From positions 1-26,549 of the forward strand of contig CAJUEI010000024.1 of NCBI GenBank assembly GCA_910585255.1: a stretch of 26,549 nt of DNA, in the 5' to 3' direction. The stretch's first letter is position 1. The number at the start of each line of letters is the position of its first letter. The translations under genes were made by a program, and so were the position numbers. This DNA is from an uncultured Lachnospiraceae bacterium. Its GTDB lineage: Bacteria; Bacillota; Clostridia; Lachnospirales; Lachnospiraceae. Shown here piece after piece: positions 7,398-15,247 of this stretch. The notes under the pieces are model-generated. The model made no database searches, had not been told where the DNA came from, and saw nothing but the letters and a program-made list of their open reading frames with translations.

Positions 7398-9482
7398 TTA
7401 ATAAGTATCTCCATGTATGGTCTGAATGGAATAGCCTTCAAGCTCTCCTAAATTTGCAAACGGACTAATATTTAAAAACATTGGCTTTGCCAAAAAATCT
7501 GTTTTTATCTGCAGTGCATAAATACACCGATCCATCCGAAATCCTTCCCAGCCATTGTGACGCATATTTGCCTGTAAGAGATCCATTATCCGATATAACT
7601 TTTGACTTTGGTTCTCTTTTATCATCAATATATGCATATATCCCTGATAATCAAGTCCCTTCGCATCTTTTGAAGAAGAAGTCCCTAAACTTCCCAGATT
7701 TTTCAACTCAGAGAGTCCCAGTTTCCAGTCTGATTTTGTCTTTAAAAAGGCTACTTTTCCTCCATTTACCAAATTCCGTACATCCACTAATGCTTCTCCA
7801 TAAGCCCAAGCAGCTAAAAGTAAAAGCTGTGTTATCCGAACCAATCCCATCATCCCGGTAAAGCCTACGATCCCCATTGCAATCGCCTGTGCCTGTGAGC
7901 ACGATTCTGTATCCGACAATAGATAGATTACATTCATTCCTGTCCGCAGCAGCACCATCTGCTGTATGGTCTTTTCAAGATTTTTTCGATCGGATCGTTC
8001 CCCGCACAGCACATATTCCGCCTCATAAGCAAGAACATGCTGCCACTCTGTTGTCTCCTTTTTTTCGGCTGCAGCATTTATAAAATACTGCAGTACATAT
8101 TCGTCTGTCAGCAAAGTTTCTTTTCCGGCCTCTATCCATTCTTCTGCAAGCTGATCTGAACAAAACAGCTCTTTAAAAAAATCTGCTATTCCCGTCTCTT
8201 TTCCATATTCTGCACTAGGAAGTTCCTCCTTTTCTAAAATAGAAGTGGAAATCTCCTTTCCCTTCATTACAAATTCTGTCATTCCCTGACTGAGCAGTCC
8301 CTTAATTGTCTGAAATATACTGCCGTCCGATGTTTTCTGATAGCGATTATCAAATAAAATCTCTGTCTCAGACATTCTGCACTGATAAAAACCGCTGTTT
8401 TGTTCTTCCAGTGCAGCAAGAAATTGACTTTCATCCGATCCGACTGATTTTACTGCCCTTATAGCTTCCGCTAGAATTTCCTTATAATCCCGCAGAGAAG
8501 TTTCCGCTGCCTCTACCCGATAGATATCTCCTTCTCCGCCGGAAAACCTCCTGATATCCGCTGTCTGCTTTTCAATTGCTTCTGCTATTTCAGGTCTGAC
8601 TTCCTCCTCTTTTCCCTCTAAAAGTTCCTGCCTTAATTCAGTCAGCTTTTCGGATACTTCCTGTGTTTTTTCTTTATAAATATCTTCTTGTTCTACCGCT
8701 GTTTTAACACTCCTCTGCATTTTCTCCTGCTGATCCAATACACTTTTTTTCAGGCTGGCAATCTGTTTCTTATAGTATCGTATATCCTCCCATGCTTCCT
8801 CCTCTTCTTCCTCCGTCTCAGCATCTTCATAGTCTTCTTGTGCATCTTCCAGCCGCTCTATCAGATCCCTTAAATCCTCCGTTTTCTCTTCCAAATCCTC
8901 TTGAAGCTCTTTTAATTCTTCTACCTTTTCATAAATTTTCTGAACTGCCTTATCCACTTTATTTACTTTATCCGACATATGGCTTACACCGTCAAAAAAT
9001 TTTGTCAGCAGCCCGCACTGGTTGCTTAACTCTAACCTTTCTAATACTTCTTCCAAGAAATTGAACGGAATATCTCCTACTACTGCTGCACAAACCTGTT
9101 CTTCTAATGCGTTTCCCTCTTTATCTGTTGCATAAATAACGGTTTCTGCCGCTGCCTTTATAACCTCTGAGCGATACCAGTCATTTCCTGTATAACCATT
9201 ATAATTACAGTCTGCATTATAAGAAACGTAATCCTTATATCGAGTTAGATAAGCCTCTTTTTCTCCTGTTCCATAACTTGCCTCTAAAAACAGCAGTTCA
9301 TATTCTTCAAACAGCGGTGCTGCATAATCTGCTAATAAAGACTCTAAACCAAGTGCAGCTGCCGACTGGCAGCGGACACGAATCCCTGCCAGTCTTGCCG
9401 ATTCTACCGTTGTAATAATTACAGCTAATAAAATCATAAGAAGTAAGCTAAAATATATTGTTACAGATGCCCTTTCCCTCAT
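7398..9482 (-). CDS. Large TadG-like protein (DUF5702-like)
   Basis: A 694-residue protein with a single N-terminal TadE/G-like membrane helix (SVTIYFSLLLMILLAVIIT) preceded by a very short MRERA segment. A long acidic, Lys/Glu-rich stretch at about residues 170-310 is strongly predicted as coiled coil by its heptad pattern. A second hydrophobic stretch lies around 555-585 (MGIVGFTGMMGLVRITQLLLL). The shape fits the DUF5702 proteins that stand in for TadG in clostridial Tad loci. It is probably anchored in the membrane with the coiled coil outside, as a minor pilin or tip/adhesion component. AAAGGGG precedes the ATG at 9482. It sits 20 bases downstream of the Flp pilin gene. Confidence 0.87.
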   Translation of the reverse strand: MRERASVTIYFSLLLMILLAVIITTVESARLAGIRVRCQSAAALGLESLLADYAAPLFEEYELLFLEASYGTGEKEAYLTRYKDYVSYNADCNYNGYTGNDWYRSEVIKAAAETVIYATDKEGNALEEQVCAAVVGDIPFNFLEEVLERLELSNQCGLLTKFFDGVSHMSDKVNKVDKAVQKIYEKVEELKELQEDLEEKTEDLRDLIERLEDAQEDYEDAETEEEEEEAWEDIRYYKKQIASLKKSVLDQQEKMQRSVKTAVEQEDIYKEKTQEVSEKLTELRQELLEGKEEEVRPEIAEAIEKQTADIRRFSGGEGDIYRVEAAETSLRDYKEILAEAIRAVKSVGSDESQFLAALEEQNSGFYQCRMSETEILFDNRYQKTSDGSIFQTIKGLLSQGMTEFVMKGKEISTSILEKEELPSAEYGKETGIADFFKELFCSDQLAEEWIEAGKETLLTDEYVLQYFINAAAEKKETTEWQHVLAYEAEYVLCGERSDRKNLEKTIQQMVLLRTGMNVIYLLSDTESCSQAQAIAMGIVGFTGMMGLVRITQLLLLAAWAYGEALVDVRNLVNGGKVAFLKTKSDWKLGLSELKNLGSLGTSSSKDAKGLDYQGYMHILMIKENQSQKLYRIMDLLQANMRHNGWEGFRMDRCIYALQIKTDFLAKPMFLNISPFANLGELEGYSIQTIHGDTY

Positions 9483-9502
9483 AAATTCCCCTTTAGATAT
9501 CT

Positions 9503-9676
9503 CTAATAAATTCCTGCCGACTGCTTCTGAATCTGTTCAAAAATACTATTCACCAACGAACGAAGCTGTGTTTTAAAGATCAATACAAGTCCAATTAATA
9601 CCACAAGAATTAAAATAATCTCTACTACTCCAACCCCGTCTTCTTCCTCCCAAAATTTCTTTACTGTCTGAAGCAT
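9503..9676 (-). CDS. flp: Flp1-type major type IVb pilin
   Basis: A 57-residue gene. The protein has a short basic/acidic leader (MLQTVKKFWEEEDG), then GVGVVEIILILVVLIGLVLI, the single hydrophobic helix of Flp1-like pilins with Glu at the +5-like position after the glycine, then a short tail (KTQLRSLVNSIFEQIQKQ). It is the best candidate for the main pilus subunit, cleaved after Gly14 or Gly16 by an A24 peptidase and polymerised by TadA/B/C. GGGAGGGAG stands 5-10 bases before the ATG at 9676. It lies between the platform gene and TadG, the expected place. The small size makes it easy to miss. Confidence 0.92.
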   Translation of the reverse strand: MLQTVKKFWEEEDGVGVVEIILILVVLIGLVLIFKTQLRSLVNSIFEQIQKQSAGIY

Positions 9677-9707
9677 CTTTTCTCCCTCCCTATCTTTTAT
9701 TCTCAGC

Positions 9708-11090
9708 TTAAAATGTCAGCAACGCTGGTACAATACAAATAACCAATACAATCAACAGCATAAAAAACATAGGAATCAGCAATTTAGAAGAAGCCTCTTC
9801 TCCTGCCATTAATGCTCTGCCTTTGCGGATTTCAAAGCTTTCCGCCGCTTCCGCCTCCAAAAGACGGGTTAATCCTGCAGTCCCTTTTCTTAGATTTTGT
9901 TCCAGCAGATTTCCCAGTTTTCGATAAGGCTTTAGTCCGATTCGCTTTCCGAAATTTCGATAAGCCATGCCTTCTGCCACACCCTGCTTTAATTCATAAT
10001 ATGTTACCTGCATCTCCTGTTCCGCTGCCCCTAAGTTCTGCTTTTGCATATTGTCTTCTACAATCCGCTCCCAAGCAAGGCGAATACTCATTCCGGCTCC
10101 AATTAATAGGGTTAGTTTAGATACCACTTTTGAATACTCCCGTGTCAATTCCTCCTGACGCTTTTTCTTCCGCTTTGGTATCTCATAATCCACAGCAATC
10201 CATAATCCTCCGGCTGCAGCAGCTCCCAAAAGTCCCACAGAATACCCGCTTTCTTGTAATGAATGGTAATATTTCACCTTCTGCTCTCCTACTATTTCCG
10301 GCAGTGCTACCATAGGATTTTCCAAATCCTTCTTATCCTCCAAAGAAATCTGTTTTCCTACTTCATCAATCCAGATTCCCTCCACTTCTCTCTTAGGACA
10401 GACCTGCACAGAAAAATAAAATATATCCTGATAATCCCCATAACTAACCTCAGCAGTCAAGTATACCACACACGGCTCTGAAAGTTCTTTATTTCTTACC
10501 TCGCCATCTGCCGACACTATCTCCCAAGTGTCGCTCATCCACTGAATTGTACAGCCCAGATCGTCCAATCTCTCCGGCAGAAAGAGTGATTCATAGACCT
10601 CCTCCAAAGACGGATTTTCTCCTGCAATTACCCTGCGAAGTTCTTCATAAATTAAAAAAAATTGTTCTTCCGCTTCCTCCCTTGTCGGTTTTTTCTCCTC
10701 AATCGCAACTTCCAAACAATAGGTCTCCGGCTCTGTCTCTCCTTCTATATATAAGGTATATCGCTGTGTGCCTTTTCCGGTTTCATTCCTGCTTAAAGCA
10801 GATATACTTTCCCTTTGCTCTGTCAGCCCCTTTACCGTAAGAAATCCGGCAAATAAAAATCCTCCTCCAGCAAGCAAAAAAGAAATCGTAATTTTCTGCT
10901 CCCAATATCTTTTTCTTCTTTGACCAGCCTGCTCTAAAGGAGCAAGATAACTTAATTCTTCTTCCCGTTTCTCAGAAAGATGCAGTTTTTCCAGTATATT
11001 TTTTCGAGTCCGTCTTAACCATATTACAATCCCTATACAAATCATTGCTGCCAAAAATTCCAGCACTGCTTCTATTATCCGATCATCCAT
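9708..11090 (-). CDS. tadC: TadC-like platform protein with large N-terminal insertion
   Basis: A 460-residue protein, well above the usual 300 or so for TadC. The C-terminal part (from about 280) is a T2SSF-type domain: a membrane segment YSVGLLGAAAAGGLWIAV, a cytosolic bundle with KLTLLIGAGMSIRLAWERI and RNFGKRIGLKPYRKL, and a final helix MFFMLLIVLVICIVPALL. The N-terminal part has two membrane helices (about 5-25 and 67-86) flanking a basic segment, then about 190 residues of mostly acidic beta-rich sequence that would lie outside the membrane. TadC and TadB form the inner-membrane platform for TadA. I start it at 11090, where GGAGAG precedes the ATG; a frame-opening ATG at 11102 has no site. 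What the inserted domain binds is unknown. Confidence 0.88.
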   Translation of the reverse strand: MDDRIIEAVLEFLAAMICIGIVIWLRRTRKNILEKLHLSEKREEELSYLAPLEQAGQRRKRYWEQKITISFLLAGGGFLFAGFLTVKGLTEQRESISALSRNETGKGTQRYTLYIEGETEPETYCLEVAIEEKKPTREEAEEQFFLIYEELRRVIAGENPSLEEVYESLFLPERLDDLGCTIQWMSDTWEIVSADGEVRNKELSEPCVVYLTAEVSYGDYQDIFYFSVQVCPKREVEGIWIDEVGKQISLEDKKDLENPMVALPEIVGEQKVKYYHSLQESGYSVGLLGAAAAGGLWIAVDYEIPKRKKKRQEELTREYSKVVSKLTLLIGAGMSIRLAWERIVEDNMQKQNLGAAEQEMQVTYYELKQGVAEGMAYRNFGKRIGLKPYRKLGNLLEQNLRKGTAGLTRLLEAEAAESFEIRKGRALMAGEEASSKLLIPMFFMLLIVLVICIVPALLTF

Positions 11091-11113
11091 TTTTCTCTCC
11101 ATCTTATATCAAA

Positions 11114-11977
11114 TTATATCTTTATTGCCATAATCTTTTCTCCCAGCCAAAGAGCTGCTATATATCCTATCAGACATCCGCTCATTACAGCTCGACCGAC
11201 CAAACTTTCATACAGCACCTGCATAAATGCCCCGTTTCCAATCCGCAGATAGGCAATCATAGCAATTGGAACTACACTCATAATCCTCTGTTCCAATTTC
11301 TTTCCCTGAATCATCACTAAAATTTCTCGTTCCACTTCAATCTTTTGACTAATCGTTTCTGCCGCCGCATCCATAATTGAAATTAGCTTCCCTCCACTGC
11401 GATTTGCCATAGAAAAGACCTGAGAGAAATTCTGAATATCTTCCAGTCCGCTCCGCACTGCAAATTCTTCTACCACTTCTTCTACGGTTCGGCTGACATG
11501 CATCTGCTTTAACATATAGTCAAATTCCTGTACAATTAATGCCTGTTCTCCATGCAGCAGACTTAATTCGGTATACGCCTCCCGAAATGCATTTTCAATT
11601 GCATAACCAGTATGAAGAGATGCCGTCAGTGCCGTTAATGCATCTTTAAACTCTAACTTTAATTTTTCCAGACGTTTTTCTGTCTCTTTTTTTTGTACTA
11701 ATTTATAATAAGGAAATAAAAATAGAATCATAACACCAGAAAACCAGATACTGTTATAGAATAGATAGCCTATCATTGTTACTACAGCAAAGTAAAGTAT
11801 GCCATAACCCAACCATTCTTTTAATGTAAATTGATAAGTTTTATAATAATGTTCGGCATTTTCTTTTGTCAGCTTTCCCTTTTCTTTTTTTCTCTTTTTT
11901 ACTTTTACTCGTTCCAGCAGATTCCGGCCGCCAGAAGTTTTTTTCTCATCTTGAGATTCTTTCTGCCTCCCCGCCAT
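11114..11977 (-). CDS. tadB: TadB-like platform protein
   Basis: A 287-residue protein. The N-terminal 40 residues are highly charged, followed by two membrane segments (YGILYFAVVTMIGYLFY and FSGVMILFLFPYYKLV), a T2SSF bundle with LKLEFKDALTALTASLHTGYAIENAF and FAVRSGLEDIQNFSQVFSM, and two C-terminal hydrophobic segments. It is the partner of TadC in the inner-membrane platform on which TadA acts. Its start overlaps the TadA coding end by 73 bases, and the Shine-Dalgarno match (AAGGGG) is too close to the ATG, so either the true start is internal (a non-ATG codon) or translation is coupled to TadA. The end is followed after 23 bases by tadC. Confidence 0.88.
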   Translation of the reverse strand: MAGRQKESQDEKKTSGGRNLLERVKVKKRKKEKGKLTKENAEHYYKTYQFTLKEWLGYGILYFAVVTMIGYLFYNSIWFSGVMILFLFPYYKLVQKKETEKRLEKLKLEFKDALTALTASLHTGYAIENAFREAYTELSLLHGEQALIVQEFDYMLKQMHVSRTVEEVVEEFAVRSGLEDIQNFSQVFSMANRSGGKLISIMDAAAETISQKIEVEREILVMIQGKKLEQRIMSVVPIAMIAYLRIGNGAFMQVLYESLVGRAVMSGCLIGYIAALWLGEKIMAIKI

Positions 11978-13116
11978 TCCCCTTGTATCCTTCCCTTCTT
12001 TTGTCCAGTCTCTACAAATCGATACAGCGAATGAATCTGTATCTGTTCATTCTCATATCCGGTCAGCTCTACTACTTCTAAAACTTTTCTGGAGCGATCC
12101 CGCAGCCTTCCAAGAAAAACCAAAATATCAATTGCCGAAGCAATCTGTGCACGTATTGCAGAAATCGGCATCTCCACTCCCATTAATACCATAATCTCTA
12201 AACGGCTTAACATATCCTGAGGACTGTTGCCGTGACCCGTACTCAATGAGCCGTCATGTCCTGTATTCATAGCCTGCAAAAGATCCAATGCCTCTTCCCC
12301 ACGAACTTCCCCAACGATAATTCGATCGGGCCTCATTCGAAGGCTAGAGCGAATTAAATCACGAATTGTAATCTCGTTCTCCCCTTCTGCATTTTTATTT
12401 CGTGTTTCTAACCGCACTAAATTTTCTACTGAAGACAGCCGCAGCTCTGCACTGTCTTCTATAGTTACTACACGTTCTTTCTTAATATAATTAGAAATCG
12501 CATTTAAAAAAGTAGTTTTACCGGAACCCGTTCCACCACAGACAAAAATATTATAACCTGCCTGTACTAAATCGGCAAAAAATTCTGCCAGCTCCTGACT
12601 TAACGCCCCCCATCCAATCAAATCCTGCATTGTTACCGGATGTTCGGGAAACTTTCGAATCGTTAAAATAGGTCCGTTAATGGCAATCGGATTCAGTACA
12701 ATATTGACACGAGAACCGTCTTCTAAACGAGAATCCACAATAGGAACTGCTTCATTAATTCTTCGGTTTGTACGGGCAACAATCTGCTGAATCACATCAG
12801 ACAACCGCTCTTTTGATAAAAAACGGGCATCCAGCTTTCGAATCTGCCCCTGTTCCTCTACAAATATCGTATCATAGCCATTTACCATAATTTCAGTAAT
12901 TGCCGGATTTTCCAATAAATCCTGCAGTACATCCATTCGGCGAAGAGAATCAAAAATAGATTTGCGAAGCTGCATCCTTGTCTGAAGAGGCAGATAAGTT
13001 TTTTTGCTCTCCTGTATTAAAACCTCATCAATACAATTATAAATTTCTTCATCGGTTGCCTCTTTTGTATGATCCAATCGTTCCAATACCTGCTGCCGCA
13101 GCATTTCCATTCCCAT
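11905..13116 (-). CDS. tadA: TadA/CpaF secretion ATPase
   Basis: A 403-residue hexameric motor ATPase that powers pilus assembly in the cytosol. It shows an N-terminal helical domain, LLENPAITEIMVNGYDTIFVE typical of the CpaF N-domain, Walker A GGTGSGKTT at about residues 194-202, the Asp-box region IEDSAELRL, Walker B RIIVGEVRGEEALDLL, and the His box SLSTGHGNSPQDML. I place the start at 13116, because AGGAGG lies 7 bases upstream; the in-frame ATG at 13158 would add 14 residues that overlap the CpaE end and has no site. It is followed by tadB with a 73-base overlap. Confidence 0.94.
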   Translation of the reverse strand: MGMEMLRQQVLERLDHTKEATDEEIYNCIDEVLIQESKKTYLPLQTRMQLRKSIFDSLRRMDVLQDLLENPAITEIMVNGYDTIFVEEQGQIRKLDARFLSKERLSDVIQQIVARTNRRINEAVPIVDSRLEDGSRVNIVLNPIAINGPILTIRKFPEHPVTMQDLIGWGALSQELAEFFADLVQAGYNIFVCGGTGSGKTTFLNAISNYIKKERVVTIEDSAELRLSSVENLVRLETRNKNAEGENEITIRDLIRSSLRMRPDRIIVGEVRGEEALDLLQAMNTGHDGSLSTGHGNSPQDMLSRLEIMVLMGVEMPISAIRAQIASAIDILVFLGRLRDRSRKVLEVVELTGYENEQIQIHSLYRFVETGQKKGRIQGEWRGGRKNLKMRKKLLAAGICWNE

Positions 13117-13133
13117 TTTACTTCCTCCTGCTT

Positions 13134-14132
13134 CTACTGTATCCATCCTTGTATCCATTCCAAATAAGACTCATTTTTTATCTTATCCCAGATATTCCCT
13201 GCAGCTGTTTTTTCAAATTTTTCGAACGATTCTGTTTCTATCTGCACCATTCGTTCCTTTAACTCTCCAAATCCAGAAACTGTTAATGCCTCCATCGCCT
13301 CTGAAAGTTTTGCCTGTGAGAACAAGTCCGTTTTTATTGGCATAAAGATTTGACTGCATAAATTTAAAATCCGACCGATTCCTCGTACTGCATCTCCAAT
13401 ATCCAGTATTATTTCTTCATAACTGGTTTTTTCTGCCATCCATTTAAGAAATACTTCCCACTCCTGCCCGTCTACAGATTTGATATCTTCTTCATAAAAT
13501 GCCGGCGGAATATAAGAAAACGTATCTATCTGCTGAATTGTTCCAAGAATTCGCTCCAATCCGCCTTCTCTCTGCTGCCTAAAATAATAAAGTGCATCCG
13601 TAATATCTGTTGCTTGGTTCTCTTTCAGCAAATAGCGAAATCCTGACTGTCCCTCCAGATTCAGATATAATACCCGTTTCTGCTTTCCTTTCAGTCCTGC
13701 TAAAGCAAGACTAAAACAGGTCTTTCCACAGCCTTTTACTGGGGAATAAATCCCCAGTATCCGGCACTGCCCCGCTCCGGCTATCGCAGAAACCGCCTGC
13801 ATAGACCCCATATAGTCCTGCATAACCTCCCGCATAATACCAGACGCTGCCTGATACTTTGCAATAGAAGGATATTCCCCGAATACTTCTATTGGTTCTC
13901 CCTGCGATAATAGAAAAATATGTTCTACCCCTAAATTCTGTACTGCTTCTTTTATTAACTCCGCAGAAATCAACAGCACAGCAGGCGGATTTTCTTGTGC
14001 TGCTTCCAAAAATACATCCAAGTTGGTATACGCCTGTACTTCAAATGGTATCTGTCCACACTCATTCAGATACCGCATTAACTTTCTGACATATTCCTCC
14101 TCTGTATCACAAATTACTAATATCCGTTTCAT
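13134..14132 (-). CDS. cpaE: CpaE/TadZ-like ParA-type ATPase, Tad localisation factor
   Basis: A 332-residue protein and the first gene of the Tad operon. Residues 1 to about 105 resemble a degenerate receiver domain (KRILVICDT at the start, AVLLISAELI in the middle) without a phosphorylatable set of acidic residues. The rest is a MinD/ParA-like P-loop domain with a deviant Walker A PVKGCGKTC at 131-139, and EEIILDIGDAV in the Walker B region. CpaE/TadZ proteins place the pilus machine at a cell site. The last 60 residues are helical. GGGGAAA precedes the ATG at 14132. It ends 17 bases before the tadA start. Confidence 0.88.
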   Translation of the reverse strand: MKRILVICDTEEEYVRKLMRYLNECGQIPFEVQAYTNLDVFLEAAQENPPAVLLISAELIKEAVQNLGVEHIFLLSQGEPIEVFGEYPSIAKYQAASGIMREVMQDYMGSMQAVSAIAGAGQCRILGIYSPVKGCGKTCFSLALAGLKGKQKRVLYLNLEGQSGFRYLLKENQATDITDALYYFRQQREGGLERILGTIQQIDTFSYIPPAFYEEDIKSVDGQEWEVFLKWMAEKTSYEEIILDIGDAVRGIGRILNLCSQIFMPIKTDLFSQAKLSEAMEALTVSGFGELKERMVQIETESFEKFEKTAAGNIWDKIKNESYLEWIQGWIQ

Positions 14133-14368
14133 CCCGTTTCCCCATCCCGCTGTCTTATTCCTTTATCCTTTTTATTTACTGCTTAAAATTTTCAACTATC
14201 TAATATCCAATTTCCCCCATTTCCTCCTTTCTTCCTAATTTTGTCAGTTATCATGCCTGATATTGTACAAAAAATCCTTCAAATTTTATCAGCAATATTA
14301 ATTAGGTGTTCAGTGATTCGGCAACTTACTATTGAGAAAAAATTATTTTTTATAGAGAAAAAAATATT
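14133..14368. promoter_or_regulatory. Upstream region of the Tad operon
   Basis: Very AT-rich and without a credible gene. It should hold the promoter of the ten-gene pilus operon. The best minus-strand candidate is TTGCCG near 14317 with TAATAT about 18 bases on, a weak match; a TACAAT box near 14270 has no -35. An AT-rich 8-base stem (TTTATAGA/TCTATAAA, about 14347-14374) followed on the minus strand by a T-run overlaps the stop of the upstream peptidase gene and might be a weak terminator. Confidence 0.3.
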
Positions 14369-14791
14369 CTATAAATGGAAAAAATATATGAGTATACTGA
14401 TTAACACTGCTGTTGAAAAATGAAATTTCTTTTTCTTTCTGACTTTCGCTGCTATCCCTATAAAAGCTCCTGCCGCCAATGCCATAATACAACACCATAA
14501 GATCCCCCTTGCTCCAAGAATTGTCCCCAAAACAGACAATAATTTTACATCACCTGCTCCAACTCCTCCTGCTTTCCAGACCAGCCCCATAAAAAAAATC
14601 GGACATCCTGCTCCGCTTATCAGGTAAAGCAATTTTTGTGTTATTGTTTTGTCTAAGCATAACATCTGTATTAAAAATGCTGTAAAATATCCAAATAAAA
14701 TAAAACGATTTGGTATTCGAAAACTATGCCAATCAAACCAAACAGCACAAACGGAAAATCCTATGCAAAATACAACTGCATATCCTGCCAT
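14369..14791 (-). CDS. Second A24 prepilin peptidase
   Basis: A 140-residue polytopic aspartic peptidase. The catalytic residues are Asp20 in WFDWHSFRIPN and Asp81 in the GxGD motif GGVGAGDVKLL. It also lacks a methyltransferase domain. It is closer in motif spelling to the classic TadV/CpaA form (IPN after the first Asp, GAGDVKL) than the peptidase at 5913-6347, and may be the main Flp peptidase. The other could then be specialised for the TadE-like proteins to which it is coupled; this division of labour is inference. It has its own promoter (14871-14899) but no clear Shine-Dalgarno site before the ATG. It is separated from cpaE by 236 bases. Confidence 0.88.
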   Translation of the reverse strand: MAGYAVVFCIGFSVCAVWFDWHSFRIPNRFILFGYFTAFLIQMLCLDKTITQKLLYLISGAGCPIFFMGLVWKAGGVGAGDVKLLSVLGTILGARGILWCCIMALAAGAFIGIAAKVRKKKKFHFSTAVLISILIYFFHL

Positions 14792-14870
14792 ATTTTATTA
14801 CTACATTTGGGAAAAATTTGATTCCTATATTTTATTTTAGAAATAACTTTATTAGATAATTGATAGGTGT

Positions 14871-14899
14871 AGTATAATACAGAAATTCTTATTTGTAAA
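14871..14899 (-). promoter_or_regulatory. Sigma-A-type promoter of the second prepilin peptidase
   Basis: On the minus strand, TTTACA (14894-14899, 5 of 6) and TATACT (14871-14876, 5 of 6) are separated by 17 bases, about 80 bases upstream of the peptidase start. An AAAGTA/TACTTT inverted repeat (14897-14902, 14910-14915) overlaps the -35 box and could be an operator. Confidence 0.6.
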
Positions 14900-15035
14900 G
14901 TAGTTTTTTTACTTTTATTATAAAATGGTTTTTATTCGTTACAGAAAGTCTACTAACAATACTGTAAAATTTCTCCAATTACTTGATTTACCATGCTTTG
15001 AAACTCTGACTACCTTCTATAATCTGCAAAGTAAA

Positions 15036-15064
15036 TTGATAATCTATTTTATCTATTATATACT
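15036..15064 (+). promoter_or_regulatory. Sigma-A-type promoter of the 15-codon gene
   Basis: TTGATA (15036-15041, 5 of 6) and TATACT (15059-15064, 5 of 6) with exactly 17 bases between them. Transcription would start near 15071 and give a leader of about 50 bases. This is among the best promoter matches in the window. TACTTTACTT overlaps and follows the -10 box, echoing the AAAGTA motifs upstream. Confidence 0.7.
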
Positions 15065-15120
15065 TTACTTATCTTAATCATAAATTAAAACAAAAGCATA
15101 CATCAGGAGGTATTTTATCC

Positions 15121-15168
15121 ATGTCTAACTTTTTAATTTCCAAAGAAAAAGCTAAAAAATTCCTATAA
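15121..15168 (+). CDS. Tiny 15-residue peptide gene, function unknown
   Basis: ATG to TAA with 15 codons, encoding MSNFLISKEKAKKFL. A perfect AGGAGG (15105-15110) stands 10 bases before the ATG. There is a strong promoter at 15036-15064 and a strong terminator that starts 7 bases after the stop, so the transcript of about 140 bases seems built around this frame alone. The peptide is cationic, with Phe4, Leu5, Ile6, Ala11, Phe14 and Leu15 as the hydrophobic positions, and has no secretion signal. It lies beside ABC exporters and XRE-TPR regulators. It could be a leaderless exported peptide, a pheromone for those regulators, or the stump of a longer RiPP precursor, since SKEKAKKFL resembles the first helix of Nif11-like leaders. 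It could also be the coding part of a small RNA. I do not recognise a family. Confidence 0.6.
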   Translation: MSNFLISKEKAKKFL

Positions 15169-15175
15169 CAATACC

Positions 15176-15210
15176 ATGTGCTGGTTCAAAAAACCAGCAC
15201 ATCTTCTTTT
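15176..15210 (+). terminator. Intrinsic terminator of the 15-codon gene
   Basis: A perfect 11-base stem, ATGTGCTGGTT (15176-15186) and AACCAGCACAT (15192-15202), with a five-base loop, followed by CTTCTTTTTAT. For the convergent ABC gene the hairpin lacks an immediate T-run, so it acts mainly rightward. Confidence 0.9.
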
Positions 15211-15247
15211 TATCTAGTTTTTCTTATCTTCCCTACACTTCTATTCA

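Larger units (their letters stand above)
14792..15120. other. AT-rich intergenic region between the pilus block and the peptide gene
   Basis: A 329-base stretch without a longer gene. It holds the leftward promoter of the peptidase (14871-14899) and the rightward promoter of the 15-codon gene (15036-15064), about 135 bases apart. AAAGTA or its complement recurs at 14897, 14910, about 15029 and 15062. Apart from the small repeat at 14897-14915, I see no stable RNA structure between them. Confidence 0.6.

Noticed and set aside
14241..14423. 60-residue plus-strand frame between cpaE and the second prepilin peptidase
   Set aside because: Starts from TTG without a Shine-Dalgarno site, is simply AT-rich low-complexity translation, and overlaps the peptidase 3' end.
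14860..14878. Plus-strand TTGATA and TATAAT near 14860-14878 as a promoter for the 15-codon gene
   Set aside because: Only 7 bases separate the boxes; the TTGATA-17-TATACT pair at 15036-15064 is far better and closer.
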